From positions 1 to 49,599 of the forward strand of contig JAHLKC010000203.1 in the NCBI GenBank assembly GCA_025449115.1: a stretch of 49,599 bases of DNA, in the 5' to 3' direction. The notes beneath the pieces are model-generated. The model ran no database searches. It was not told the DNA's origin and was given only the letters and a program-made list of their open reading frames with translations. Position 1 is the first letter of the stretch. Every line of letters starts with the position of its first letter. Source of the DNA: Chytridium lagenaria. Its lineage: Eukaryota; Chytridiomycota; Chytridiomycetes; Chytridiales; Chytridiaceae. The position numbers and the translations under genes were made by a program. Shown piece by piece: positions 20,826 to 34,512 of the stretch.

Positions 20826-23557
20826 ATGAAGGATTTCGATACACAAGGACCTACATCTACCTCCCAAACTCACCAAACTTCCTCACCACCATCAATGCCA
20901 AATGGGTCATCTTCCGGAGGTTCCACCACCACTCTGCTGCCCTCACACAGCAACGATCACTCCATGTACTCCATGTACTCCAACTCCAACTCTGTAGACA
21001 ATTACCTTGACGACCCGTACTCTAGATCATCAAGACATTACCCTACCCACACCTACACTCAACGTCCACATCGTCACTCCTCCTACCCCAGTTCATCTTC
21101 CACCCCCCCGCTCCAACAAGACGCCCCCGATTCCCAAGAAGACTCCAACGTGAACTCGACATCCTCCGCTCAGAAGTCTCTGACCTCCGTACATCAAGAG
21201 ACTCTGACGCTCTCCTTCTTTCCCTTAAAAACCGTGAAATCATGGACCTCCGTTCCCGTTTAGACGAAGTCCGCAACCATCTCCTCCAAATCGACGGTGA
21301 CGGGAAACCCTCCCTCGCTTCTGCAGTCGCCGTCGCAGGAGGTTCTTCCCCATCTTCAACCCCTGGCACGCAAATCACAACCTCCATGGACGCCATCGCG
21401 ACGTGTCTGCAACGGCTTCAGGTATCAGAAGATCGACGTCCTTCTCCACCGTTCACTACAACGTTGTTGGTGGACACGTCGTCGGGCGATGGGCAGGCCG
21501 GTGAGACATCACCAGCTCAAGAGGAAGTACCGTTGAGACGGAGGGCGTCTTTGATCTCGTCCAACTCGTCAGCGAGTTCCGTTGCGACGGCTGTGGGTGG
21601 AAATGCGGGAACGGGGCAGCAGCTTTCGGGCGTAAAGTCTATTTGGGGACCTCCAGTGGATGTGGCGTTGCCTGCTGGTGTTGGGTTGTATGGTCAGGAT
21701 GCGTTGACTCAGGTGAGAATCATATGCAATTATGGTGTTTTGTTTGTGATGGCTTTGGTATACTGATGATAATTTGACAGTCTCCTACTGAGCAGTATCC
21801 TTCTGAACCTGCCAATGCTACCGCTCCTGCTGCTGAGACGATTCTTACATCATCCGCGTCTCTTAACCACTTTAAGAATTTGTGGATGGCGGAGGACGGC
21901 AGTGGGCAGAACCTTCTCCAGGAATACGGAATTTGTGACGTAAGCTGAATCCAAATATTCATACACAATGCTAACGTTTTAATTTACTTAGGGTACTGAA
22001 GTTTACGGCATGATCCAAGACGACAACTATCTCAACATGTCCCCAAACCGTATCCAACACCTCGGTGGAATGGAACGCAACTCCAACGCAAGTTTCCATG
22101 TAAGCGTCAAACAAACCTTCATCACATATGCTAAAACACCCAAGCAGTACCTTGTTGACAAGATTGTTAAAACCAACGATCAACCGCCTCCCTCCTTCTC
22201 CAACAAAAACTTAAAACGGGTAACCCCGAGGTCCGATCCTCTCTTTTTGAAGCCATCCGCAGTCAAGCCCTTCCTCTCATCCGCAATCGATTTGGGAACT
22301 TTTTAATGCAACGTTGCCTTGAACACGGAACACCAGCCCAAGTTCGCGTTTTAGCGGGTGCGATGGTTGGACACATCTACGCGTTAAGTTGCGACAGGTT
22401 CGGTTGTCACGTTGTTCAAAAGGTACCCCACACAATCCCAATTCAACATGCTAACACCCATTAAAAGGCTCTCGACGTTTGCGAAGACGACGTGAAACTT
22501 CAAATCATTTCGGAACTCCTCCGCGCGATCCCAGAGACGATCACGCATCGTTTCGCTTGCCATGTATGGCAGAGAGTGTTTGAGACGCGATGGAGTGGTG
22601 CGAATCATCGGCCTCGTGTTGCGCAGAGGGTGGATGCGGCGTTGAAGGGACAGTGGCATTTGGTTGCGAATGATGAGAATGGGAGTTTGGTTGTGCAATG
22701 TGTGTTTGAGAATTGTGAGGAATCGGATAAGGGTGGAATTGTGAGGGAGGTGTTGGCGCATACGGTTGATATTGCGAGAGGTTTGTGACGGTTTTTTCAC
22801 TTTGTCATTTTGATCTATTGAATCAAAACTTACTCTCTTGGTTAGGTCAATGGGGTAATTGGGTTATCCAACATTTGTTGGAGCACGGTTCACCATCAGA
22901 CAAGCAACACATTTTGAAGGTGGTCGCACGCCACGTCTACTCCATGTCAATCGACCAATTTGCCTCAAAGGTCGTTGAAAAAGGATTAAAGACATGCCAA
23001 CGTCGTGATCTCTACGACATTGTCGACATGGTACTTTCCCCCTCCCTGAGGGACTCTGGGTAAGTCAAATTTCTGAACACTGGACCACCCGTAAATCCAA
23101 TAATCTAAAACATTTTTCTCAGCCCTGGTATCCTCGACATGATGAACAACCAATACGCCAACTACGTCGTCCAACACATCCTCACCCTCAGCGACCCCAA
23201 CCAACGCGACGCCTGCGCCCGTCATCGCCCCACACCTCCCCATCCTCCGGCTCCAAATACGGCCAACGCGTCGCCGCCATCGTCGAAAAACACATCCGCA
23301 CCTCTCAACAACGTTTCGGCACCATCCTTTCCGTCACAGCCGCACAACACACCAACACCACGTCTTACGCGTCCTCTGCAAGCTCTTCGTCATCGTCTAT
23401 TCATAGCTTGGCCGCTCAGTCGGTGCAGCAGCAGATGATGATGAATGGGAACTTGTATGGGATGCAGGGGGTTCCGACTAGTGCTTGGGCTCACCATATG
23501 GCGCAGATGCCGACTCAGCAGATGTTTGTGGCTGGTGGGCCTCCGCAGGCTAGCTAA
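20826..23557 (+). CDS. PUF (Pumilio) family RNA-binding protein
   Basis: Exons: 20826-21712, 21781-21939, 21992-22099, 22145-22422, 22468-22780, 22846-23059 and 23123-23557. The first 350 residues are Ser/Thr/Pro-rich and disordered, with a short coiled segment (LKNREIMDLRSRLDEVRNHL). The C-terminal half is a PUF array with typical helices: NRFGNFLMQRCLEHG, CDRFGCHVVQKALD, THRFACHVWQRVFE, NDENGSLVVQCVFENC, GQWGNWVIQHLLEHG, SIDQFASKVVEKGL, NNQYANYVVQHILTL and GSKYGQRVAAIVEKH. These contact single RNA bases in known PUF proteins, which bind 3' UTRs to repress or localise mRNA. The pattern with a HRFACHVWQ repeat matches a filamentous-fungal PUF subgroup. Frame corrections are needed near 21160-21240, at 22192 and near 23220. 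Three introns are only 45-52 bases long. The C-terminal tail is Gln/Met-rich. Confidence 0.88.
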
Positions 23558-24672
23558 AGACTCCTTTTTTATTCTTTGTAGAAATATTTGTTTCCTTTAT
23601 TTTGTTGCCTTTTTAATGCATGAACGGTAACCCCCCATATCTATCCTCCCTCTTTCCAAATCTTAGAATGGCATGCGTTATTCTGCCAACTGTGAATTAT
23701 GTGATGTTAGGTGGAGGGAATGTGATATTTACGTGGCTTTTGTTTTGGATGTGACATATTATGATTTCCTTTTCCTCAGATATTTATTTCTTATAATGTT
23801 TTTTATCTTTTTTTCATGCAAAAGGCTTCGAAACTTGATAGTCCTTTATCTCTCTCGACCCACTTTATTTATTCATAACCTTTTCATGTTGTGATTTACT
23901 TCTTTTACTGCTAGACCCGCCTTTATATTTTAGAGCTTTGTTCAAGGAGTTTCCTGCATTGATTCTCTTTTGACCCCCAAATATCTTGATAGAACATTTT
24001 GTAGATTTCTAGATCCACAAGCTTTTGACTTTCCTTCCTTTCTCTGTAATGGTGTTGAAGCCCCTTCTAAATTATTTTCTGCTATTTTTCTCTTTTTCAT
24101 GCTGCAATCATATTCTTAATTCAAGTATTGTTGTCGCGAGGAAGGGGTACTTTTTTTGGATAATTGAATAAAAACATGAATGTGTATGGAAAGAGAGTCA
24201 ACATCGATACTGATGACTTTGATTTGTAGATGTCCCCCTTTTGTATCGAAAGTGTAAAGGCTGTCCATGGAGATATGGTAAACTCAATTAAACAAGACCC
24301 GCAGGACGTGTTTCATAAAAAAACCAAAATTTAAGCAGTATCCATCGATACCCGCAACCATCTCCGCAAGAACAGAAAGATCCCAGCAAGGCATTCAGAG
24401 GTTGCAAGGAGGATCGAGCGAGTGAGGTCGCGAGTCTTCCAGAGATTTGCGCTTCGAGAACAATTCAACAGGTTGGTAACACCTGTAGGCGAATATTTCC
24501 CCCCATTCACAGCCGCACAAGACGGTCTCCTCTGCGACAAGCGAGGCGTGAACGACGGAACAGCCACTTGACAAACAGCTACGGAGCGCTATCCCTGCTG
24601 TTGAAACGGATCATTTGGAATACTTTTATATTTTCCTGATCAGAGGACTGCTCCAGGAGAGCTTCGGTAACC
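23558..24672. other. Intergenic, T-rich
   Basis: T-rich 3' flank of the PUF gene, then a more GC-rich patch at 24330-24570 open on both strands (a 78-codon minus frame with ATG and a plus frame without ATG). I recognise neither and see no splice context, so no gene is called. The CDC50 promoter lies at the right end. Confidence 0.4.
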
Positions 24673-26169
24673 ATGCCTGAGAAGCTCAAGTCGAAGCGGC
24701 CTGCCAGTTAGTATATTTTGGATTATATGTTTGGCCTCTGAATGGAAGTGACGGGCAATTGAGACTGTCTCAACTGCCCATATCTGACGGAGCAGGCTTA
24801 GAATTCTTGGAGGAGTTATTTTGGAGACACTCAGGCTTACCACATTTCACAAATAGACACTGCCTTCAAGCAGCAGCGTTTGAAGGCCTGGCAGCCAATC
24901 CTTACCCCAAAGACCGTTCTTCCAGCTTTCTTTGCGGTCGGTGCAGTGTTTATGCCGCTTGGTGTTGGATTGTACTATGCATCAGACAAGGTAAGCCATC
25001 TTCAACATATATCTTCTTAATCTCTCATCGTTTATGTTTATTACAATTGACACAATCGATACGAACAGGTGAACCAACTCATCTTCGACTACACCAACTG
25101 CCCTAACGGCGGCACTCCTCCCTCTCCCATCACAAAATGGTCTTATAACTCCAACACTAGAGTGCTCCATGACTGTGGATGTTCAGTCCGAGTTCACGGC
25201 ACCAGTCTTCCTGTACTATCGGTTGACCAACTTTTACCAAAACCATCGTCGTTACGTTAAAAGCTTTGACTCAAAGCAGTTGGCAAACAACCCTTCTACC
25301 AATGTGGCGAGCTGTCTTCAACTTGCAAAGCCAAAGGAGTCAACCCAGATTTCTAATTACTACAACTTTACGTACTCTAACGATGCGATCATCTATCCTT
25401 GTGGATTGATTGCTAACTCGTACTTTTCTGGTGAGTGATGTTACTGTGAATCTATGGGAGAACCATTTGCAAACCTATGCAGTTTTGTATTAACCATGTT
25501 TTCCTTCCTAGATGAGATCTCCAGCCTCTCTTCTTCCAGCGACACTATCACCTTTGACGACTCTCAGATTGCCTGGCCCGCCTGATGCTGAAAAGTTTAA
25601 ACGTGCTTCTCTTGCTGACGACGCTGATGTTGGCCGTAAGGCTGTCCCGCCTCCGCAGTGGGTGAAAGGCCTCTCCCATCCCTGGAAAGGATTATTCGCA
25701 GGGATATACCAGGGACAACTTCCCCGATATCTCGCAGTTGAAGAGGTTCCCAAGTCTGGATGCGACCAGCTGGTCTGCCCAACTTAGGAAAATCTGGGGT
25801 CGTAGTGATAAGAGCATTCCTAAGGGATCCTATGATATCACCATCAAAAACAGTGAGTTTTGAAGATCGTGGCTTCTGATCTGACTTTATGTTTGGTGTT
25901 CTGATACATTATTTTCTCTTTTGTTTAGACTTTGATGTCGCTTCTTACGGTGGCACGAAATCTATCGTCATTTCTACTGTATCTATTCTAGGCGGCAAAA
26001 ACCCGTTCCTCGGTATTGCTTACATCGTCGTCGGTGTCCTCTGCTGGTCCTCGGCATTGTCTTCCTCATCCGTCACATGATCAAGCCCCGCAAGCCTGGA
26101 GACTACACTTACCTCTCATGGAACCAACCGCAGAGGGATGCTCCCGGTCAGGCTACCGGTGGTCGTTAG
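24673..26169 (+). CDS. CDC50: CDC50/LEM3-family P4-ATPase (flippase) beta subunit
   Basis: Exons: 24673-24706, 24857-24990, 25069-25430, 25512-25852 and 25929-26169, about 360-370 residues. Exon 2 carries the family signature [20 protein letters not shown] followed by the first membrane helix. The lumenal part has [31 protein letters not shown] and, near the end, [29 protein letters not shown] leading into the second membrane helix, then [24 protein letters not shown]50 proteins chaperone and form part of aminophospholipid flippases, needed for ER exit and lipid transport. Frame breaks near 25165, 25584, 25700-25710 and 26045 are each single-base and restore family sequence on both sides, consistent with sequencing error. 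Start choice is firm because exon 1 encodes a basic [11 protein letters not shown] start typical of the family. Confidence 0.92.
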
Positions 26170-27071
26170 AAGGTTTAAATGTGAGACCTCGGACTCTTTC
26201 ATCTTTCTGTGTTTATTTTACCCCGCTTCCGCATTTGTTTTGATCTACCATGCCATCGTACCCTCGACACGAATAATGTTACCTGGGGTTTCTTTTGTTT
26301 CCCATCCCCCGGATTTATGAATTCTGTCTTTTGTCTTTTTGTTTTGATTGCACGTCAATTTATTATAAAGTACTTTTTTGCTCTTGATGTTTGTTTTTGG
26401 ATTCTCTTTTGTTTAACTGCAGGTTTCAACCAACGATGTTTCTTTGATTTGCCTGCTCTCACTTGCCAATTCTTTGATATCCTTACTCTAGCGAGTAGAA
26501 GCAGTGATACCCCTCTCGTGTTAAGCGCTGCGAGAATATCGCCCTCTCTGTCCTATTCCGTCATTTTACGTGGATCATAGCAGACAGTGGAATTGTCAGA
26601 GTGCTTTTCACTTTTTTACCTTCGATCTGAAAGCAAAATGGCGGTGTTTGGGTCGCATCGCTCAGCGCATTGGTAGCAGTGCCGAGGGCTTCTTCGCCGT
26701 AGCTGGGAGGACAGGTGATTATCAAAGTGACGAACATAATTACTATACGAGAGATTGGGAATTTGAGAGCCTTTTTCTGGACGACGACGACGGACATGCC
26801 AATGCACACGGAGTCGGGATTTTGTGTCAGACCGGGGTTATATTGGCCTTCTGGGTTCCAGTATACTTTTAGAATGGCCTGAGATGGATAAAGCGAATCG
26901 ATTTGGGATATTGACTATAACTGATGCTCATTTATCATTGGAATCATTCGAATGCAACAGCGGTGACTGACCTATTGGTGACATTTCTCCTTTAACAGCA
27001 CCATCCCTCGTTCCCCGCGTCTCTATCCCCCACCGCCATCTCTAAGCCCAACCTCATTCAATCACGATGGC
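26170..27071. other. Intergenic; possible missing 5' exon of EF-Tu
   Basis: The right end (26999-27071) has an acceptor-like TTTAACAG at 26991-26998 followed by Pro/Ser/Arg-coding sequence that could be the end of a mitochondrial presequence. No convincing first exon with ATG and donor was found. A plus frame at 26570-26872 is not recognisable. Confidence 0.35.
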
Positions 27072-28540
27072 ATGTCCGCATACGACCGTTCAAAGCCCCA
27101 CGTCAACATTGGTACCATCGGTCACGTCGACCACGGCAAAACCACCCTCACCGCCGCCATCACCAAGGTCCTCGCTGAAGCCGGTGGTGCCGAATTCAGA
27201 GACTACGCATCCATTGATAAGGCACCTGAAGAGGGCTCGTGGTATCACGATTAACTCGACTCACGTCGAATATGAGACGAAGACTAGGCATTATGCCCAC
27301 GTGGATTGCCCTGGACACGCTGATTACATTAAGAACATGATTACAGGAGCTGCGCAGATGGTAGGCATATAACTAATGAGCGACAAGGATTGATGATATG
27401 CCGAGGCTGACTGTATTTTGATTTTGTCCGGGGATGTAGGATGGTGCAATCATTGTCGTTTCCGCTACTGATGTCAGATGCCCCAGACTAAGGAGCATCT
27501 TCTCCTCGCCCGTCAAGTCGGTATCCAGGACATTGTTGTCTTTATTAACAAGGTGGACGCCGTCGATGACAAGGAGATGCTTGAGCTCGTGAGTTTTTCG
27601 TTGCGATTTAGGATAATGATAGGGGACATGTCATTAATATATGAGTGGACAGGTCGAAATGGAAATGCGTGACCTTCTTTCTGAGTACGGATTTAACGGC
27701 GAAAGACCCCTATTATTTCGGTAGTGCTCTTTGCGCTCTTGAGAACAAGGAGAACGAGATTGGTCGTGACGCTATTTTGAAGCTCATGGATTCCGTTGAT
27801 GCCCACATCCCCATTCCCACTCGTGACCTTGACAAACCGTTCCTCCTCCCCATCGAAGGTGAATAACTTTGTGAATTATGCATTGCTTTTAGTATTGTTT
27901 GCTGATTTCGATTTTGCCGATAGATGTTTTCTCTATTGCTGGCGTGGTACCGTCGTTTCCGGAAGGGTGGAACGTGGTGTCATTACTAAGGGAACTGAAA
28001 TTGAGATTATTGGATTCGGAACTACCCAGAAGACCATCATCACCGGTGTTGAGATGTTCCACAAGGGTAGGTTCTTTTTTAGGCTTTACATAATTCGCAA
28101 ATTCTAATGATTATCGTTTTCAGAGCTTGCCGTGCTGAGGCTGGTGACAACGCTGGGTCTTCTTCTCCGTGGTTTGAAGCGTGAGCAGATCCGTCGTGGT
28201 CAAGTCATCGCCCTCCCCGGCTCCATCTCCCCCACAAGACCTTCATGGCCCAGCTTTACATTCTCAACAAGGACGAAGGAGGTCGTCACACTCCCTTTGT
28301 AGACAACTACAAGCCCCAACTTTACTCTCGTACCATGGACATCACCTGCTCATTCACTGGCCTGACACTGAGGCGGGTACCAAGAACAGGGAGGAGGGCA
28401 AGATGATTATGCCTGGAGATAATGTGGAGATGAAGGTTGAACTTGCGCAGCCTATGGCTATTGATGAGGGGTTGAGGTTTACCATTCGTGAGGGTGGAAA
28501 GACTGTCGGAACTGGTGTTGTCACCAAGGTTATTGAGTAA
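27072..28540 (+). CDS. TUF1: Elongation factor Tu, mitochondrial
   Basis: Exons: 27072-27360, 27440-27588, 27653-27858, 27924-28066 and 28124-28540. Domain I has the P-loop [10 protein letters not shown], the switch II motif [20 protein letters not shown] and NKVD. Domain II is recognised by FSIAG...[13 protein letters not shown], and domain III by [18 protein letters not shown] and the [18 protein letters not shown] end. It delivers aminoacyl-tRNA to the mitochondrial ribosome. The called start is the mature-protein start, so the targeting presequence is missing from the annotation; it probably begins in an unseen 5' exon. About ten single-base indels break the frame (near 27232, 27471, 27703, 27716, 27943, 27963, 28134, 28156, 28235 and 28350), yet every exon and splice site is intact and residues are near-identical to the family. 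This argues for consensus error, not a pseudogene. Confidence 0.93.
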
Positions 28541-28765
28541 ACGGAACCTTGTTTGAGGATGTGTTTTGTGGGATTTTGAGTGTTGGTTGGTTTGAATAGT
28601 GTTTTTTTATATTCGGACTCCACCTCCGTCTTAAGCTGTTTACCTTAGGTTTTTTTTAACCTTTTATTTTTATTCTTTCTTTCTTTGTTAATTTTTTGTG
28701 TTGTGCCGTACGTGGAAAAGGATTCTTCATCCATCATCATCATTCGAATAAAGAATAAAGAAAAA

Positions 28766-31179
28766 ATGTTTACGTTGAGCCTTAACTACTCCGGACAAGG
28801 AGTCCGAAGTTTTCAACAAGCTCGAGTCCATATGAGTCCACTGAAAGCAGCTCAGAAGGATGACGGCGAGAAGCCAGCTCAAGATAGCCAAGAAGAGCGG
28901 CGATCAAGGTTCTTTCCGCAATGCAAGAACCAGGTTGGCTTAACTGGTTTTTAAGACTTATACAAGAGTTTAACTTTGCGTTTGCTTTGGATGATTTGCA
29001 GCACCGTTTAGCTCAATGCAACAGAGATCATGGAGTTTCTGCGTAAGGCATCGCATGGAACATCCATAGAGGCATGGAACTCAAGGCCTCGGCCTGTCGA
29101 TGCTCCTTTTGTGGACTATCTTGTAAGTTTCTGGTTTGTGATATATCCATTATCTAATTGGAGAGCAGAGTTTGGCCGTAAAGCTTGGGGAGCGGCAAAA
29201 GCAAGAAGATGAAAAAAGATGGAGGAAGTTACAAGCATGAAGGAAGAGGCTAGGAATTTGACAAAGAAATGTGAGTCTAAGTAAAGCTTACCATTGGTTA
29301 CTAAAGTAATCAACATCAGCGCAAAACTTCAGACGTTTAGGAAGGATAGCGCTTTTGGAGACGAAGCTAACGATGAGGAGAAGGAGGTTATTGGGAAAAG
29401 AATTGAGCTTCAGCAGCGACAGGTTCTTACTGATTTCTATTTATTATATTTATTATCGGTCAGAATTACAAGAACTCTTACTTACTTAGTTTTGATATAG
29501 TTTAAAATGCATCAAAGAAGCGAATTCCTTCGTAAATTTTACTATATCCAAAAAAGACATAGCTTTTTATCTCAAGAGGAAGTTTCGGAGGCTTTGAAAG
29601 ACGCTGAAGGAGACGAGGTTCGTTTACATTGTAAGGCTCGGCTAACATCCAGGAATCAGCTTTATCTCTTTTTCGAGGCCCGGATACATTCATTCGCTAA
29701 GAAAGCGTATCGCCTTTCTTCACAGTTCAGTTCCAGGTGAGTATTCTGTAAAACGATTTTATGTTACATTGTTTAAATACAACGTAGATTCTGCGCCCAG
29801 GGGTCGAGCTGTCCGAATGGTGCAACCCGTCAAGACGGTCTTCGCTTCGCCCAAAAGCATGCTACGCAAGGAATTAAAGGGTGAGTGTCTCCATACTTTT
29901 TACATTTTCTAAACCTTCTTGTTTGGAAAGGCGATATACGTCCCGCCTCACAATCGATCAAGCTTTGACGCAACTTGACTCTGGTGCTAAATTGGAGGAT
30001 GTGTTTGAAGGATGGAGCGCGGCAAGAGTCAAAGCGTATCGAAGTGTTGGGACCAGCCCAAACTCGTACTACTATAGATTCAACGCACCTGGAGAGAAGC
30101 AAAAGAACGGGGCATGGACGAAGGTACATTTATCCATTAATGATTAAGCGTCCTAACATACTCTTCCAATGACCAGGAGGAAAGAAAGCTATTCATGGAT
30201 CGATTGAAAGAGTTTGGCGCGAACGGACAATGGGGATTGTTCTCGATGGCCATTCCTGGACGCGTTGGATATCAAGTATGCTTTAATATTTCTTTGGATT
30301 ACTGACGATATGCCTAGTGCTCGAACTTTTACCGCAACCTACTAAAAAACGGAGAGATTCGAGACGATAACTACGTTGTAGACGAGAAAGGCAATTTGAG
30401 ATATCTATTTACTGGAAAGGACGGCAAGGGTAAAGAATTTAGATATCACAAGAAGCATCATATGAAGGCGGCGCAGAAGATGATGCATCCGGACTGTCGG
30501 ATGTGTATCGGATAGAATTACAGATGAGGAAGGAACCACGGCGAAAAAGGGCAGGAAGACGCGGAAACGAGGGGAGGTCGGAGTTGAGGCTGGAAGTGAT
30601 GTTGCATCGTCAGCGGAAGCAGTAGAAGGCTCAATAGGCGCCAAAAAGATTGTTCGGTCAGGAAGCCTATCAGGAAAAAGAGGAAGAGAAGATGGGGGAA
30701 GACGACAGAGGATGACGATGTGGATGATGAGGATGATGACGATGAGGATTACAGTCCCGCCAGAAAGACGACACGGAGACGGATAGTGGTCGATTTAGAT
30801 GGACACGACGAGGACACGACGCTGGCTGCAGAGAATCCGTTACCTGGGTTTGTGGATCCCATCACTCTGACCAAGTCGTTAAACCTACCATCTCACCTTA
30901 CGGTCACGTAATGAGGTAATGATACAGCCAACGCAGTTGCTCTTATCATGCTATTCATTCTAATCAACATTGAAACAACATCTAGCTACGACACTTGGAT
31001 AAAGTGTTTGACGTCCAAAGAATCAAAGAACGTTTGCCCTCTAACAAAACAGCCTCTCACTAAACGCCAGCTGGTTCATCTCACCTTTGATAACATTGAA
31101 GAGTATCGGTAAGTTCCACATTTCGTACACTCTCTCTAACATTTAATCCATTTCCAGCCATCGCATCATCAATGGTTGA
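28766..31179 (+). CDS. SANT/Myb-like and U-box-like nuclear protein
   Basis: About 11-12 small exons: 28766-28933, 29002-29122, 29169-29270, 29320-29422, 29501-29736, 29788-29880, 29931-30123, 30177-30275, 30318-30914, 30986-31108 and 31158-31179. The N-terminal part is charged and helical. A SANT/Myb-like domain follows: GAWTK-EERKLFMDRLKEFG, QWGLFSMAIPGRVGYQCSNFYRNLL, with the third-helix tryptophan replaced by Phe/Tyr. Next is a Lys/Arg- and Asp-rich linker with a run of acidic residues around 30720-30760. The C-terminus reads DPITL...VVKPTISPYGHVM-SYDTWIKCL and VCPLTKQPLTKRQLVHLT, matching the U-box/modified-RING pattern (no zinc ligands needed), which recruits E2 enzymes. A chromatin-linked ubiquitin ligase is inference. 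Frame breaks near 29040, 29245, 29335, 30513, 30705 and 30868 look like the window-wide indels. Confidence 0.65.
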
Positions 31180-31463
31180 TGATCCAACCGCATCTACACA
31201 TTGCCCATTTACACTCCCATTTCTAAAGCAAATACATCCATGAATGCATGAAGCCTACATCACGTCGATGATCCCATCCCAGCTAGCACACGGTCTCCCG
31301 TGGCTTAGGAGTCTGTAGTGAGTGACGTCTATGCCATCACAGTGACGTGATAAGGTGACGCTATGACCATGTCGTCCCAAAACCATCAATTTTTCTCGTT
31401 GTCCTTTTTTTCTCCGTTTCTCCAAACCCCTTACTCCGTCCACTCCCTTCACAACCGCTAAAG

Positions 31464-32651
<1,188 letters not shown>

Positions 32652-33057
32652 ACTCTCTTGCGTTTAATTATTTGTATGGGACAGTATGATCATGTAATCG
32701 TTGTTTCCTGATTTTATTTGTTATTTTCATGAAGTTTTCGCTCCAATTGGAGTTGATGTACTTTTCGTAATCTATATCTTTCATTTTTCTTGGTTTTTGA
32801 TATCGTTTTGTCTTTCTTACTTTTGTCGTTGTGGGTTGAGTTAAAGTATAATGACGCACTCTGAAGAAATTAAAAAGCAATGAAGCCAGACTCGCGGAAG
32901 TCTATCTCGGATTGTACCGTCCGTAAGGCATATTCTTTTTTGTTTGCTGTGAAAGATAAAATCATTAACGTTCAAGGTGCATGGGTCATGCATCTTAATG
33001 TTATATATTTTATGCCCGCACACTTACAAAACCTCAAAATCTGCGCTAGGCCGATAA
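32652..33057. other. Intergenic, convergent 3' ends
   Basis: Lies between the convergent ends of adenylate kinase (+) and the coiled-coil gene (-). T/A-rich, nothing else recognised. Confidence 0.5.
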
Positions 33058-34512
33058 TCACGACGATAATAATTCAATTCTCGCGCCATCTCCGTCTTCC
33101 ACCGGTACATGTCCCTCCACTCTCACCTCCTCAGAACTTGCTTCTATTTCGACATTCTCATCACGCTCCTCTTTCCTTTTCCTCTCACCCACCGCCGTCA
33201 CCCTTTCCTCCACCCATCATTCTCAACCTCTCCACCTCTTCTCCCAGCTTCACCCTTCGCCCCCTCTCAATCCGCCAACGCTCTCTGCAATTTCTCATGA
33301 TCAAACGTCAACTGCCCCAGATCCTCCTGCAACGCCACAACAGCCCCACTCAACGACTCCAAAGTCATAGTTTTCTCATTCAACCCTTTATTCACTCGCG
33401 TTCAAACCAACAACAACCGTCGACGATGACACAGATGTGGGTTGGTCCTTCTCTTTAAGTTCGCGATGAAACGTTCCCGTGATACTGCCCAACATTGTCG
33501 CAAGGGATCCATTTGACGCAGCGTTCCCATTATCTTCCCTCGCGATCCTCTCATGCCCATGACGTTGAGTCGCCGCCACTGTCTGCACGTGTGCCCCAAT
33601 CTCCTTGAACGCAGTGATCAACGACGTGCCCACAGACCCCGCTCTACCAAGTGGAGCAGACAATGTCGTACTCTCCACAATTCCCGGTGTCGAACCCGAA
33701 TGCTGGGAAGCCAAACTCCCGTGTCTCCACAAGTTGAACGATTTGCGACCACCCTGGGCCCGCGTGCCTGTAGTCAAATGTGAAGATGTCACGGATGCGG
33801 TTGCTGCAGCGTCACCGGATTGGAATACGGGTGGTTGCAGTGCTTATGATGGATGATGCGCCAATGGAGGACCTCGCATCCTCGCAAATGTCGTTGGCGG
33901 ATCCAAGTTTATCAACGCTTCCAGATGAACTAGCGGCTGTTCCCTGTCTTTCAAACTCAGTGCTTCCAGATCTTGCAGGTCTTTTCGCGGATTCCCCGTC
34001 TTGAGGTTCACTGACGTTGCGATGCTGGGTCGCTGATGGACGTTGGGGGTTTCAGAGGTGCCCCCGAAAAGAACGGGTTGATCTGAGGGTATGGACGGCG
34101 CACCATTTGGCGATGTGAGCGTTTTACGACGAGAGCTTGGGACAACTGGAGTTGACGCTGCGTCTGTTCCAGCTGCCAAGGAATCGTTTGCTTCTTCTTT
34201 GGTGGTGGTGGGGGCACCGTCACTTTGCGACCAATAGACTCTAAGGTAGTGGTGGGTTAACGATGGTTTGAGGGATAGTAGAAGATGTGTTATCCCCGTG
34301 ATTGCTGGGGAAGGGGAGATCTCGTTGTTTTGTTGGTTGGTGCTGACGTTGCCTCGCTTTGGTTTACGGTCAAGTTGAGGAAGAGGTGGTGGAGTCGTCA
34401 TTGCTTTGTCCTGGAGTTGTTGCTTTAAAGCAAGGACGGAGGGAGGTCCATTTCGGGACGATTGGACTTGTGATTCCACTGAGCTGGGGATGATGTTTGG
34501 GGCGTCTCGCAT
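33058..34512 (-). CDS. Ser/Pro-rich protein with C-terminal coiled coil
   Basis: Begins at 34512 (MRDAPNIIPSSVESQVQSS) and, allowing single-base corrections near 33840-33800, 33395, 33285 and 33205, reads to a stop at 33058, about 485 residues with no clear intron. The first two thirds are Ser/Thr/Pro-rich and probably disordered, including TPPPLPQLDRKPKR. The C-terminal third is heptad-like (LNEKTMTLESLSGAVVALQ, DLGQLTFDHEKLQRALAD, then an Arg/Glu-rich LGEEVERLRMM segment) and ends in an acidic tail. I do not recognise the family. The opposite strand is also open for 192 codons (32880-33458), but that frame is Pro/Ser/His-rich noise. Confidence 0.5.

Noticed and set aside
24331..24567. Minus-strand 78-codon ORF (and a plus frame over the same span)
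   Set aside because: Clean ATG and stop, but no recognised family, no splice signals, and the opposite strand is equally open. Left uncalled.
26570..26872. Plus-strand 100-codon ORF upstream of EF-Tu, tested as presequence exon
   Set aside because: The Arg-rich start at 26638 soon hits a stop, and no donor gives a frame that joins the EF-Tu acceptor convincingly.
27072..28540. EF-Tu as a pseudogene
   Set aside because: Frame breaks are all single-base, and motifs, residues and splice sites are otherwise intact. The same kind of break affects several other conserved genes, so sequencing error is simpler.
32880..33458. Plus-strand 192-codon ORF
   Set aside because: Pro/Ser/His-rich antisense of the coiled-coil gene; the minus strand gives heptad-like protein and fits better.
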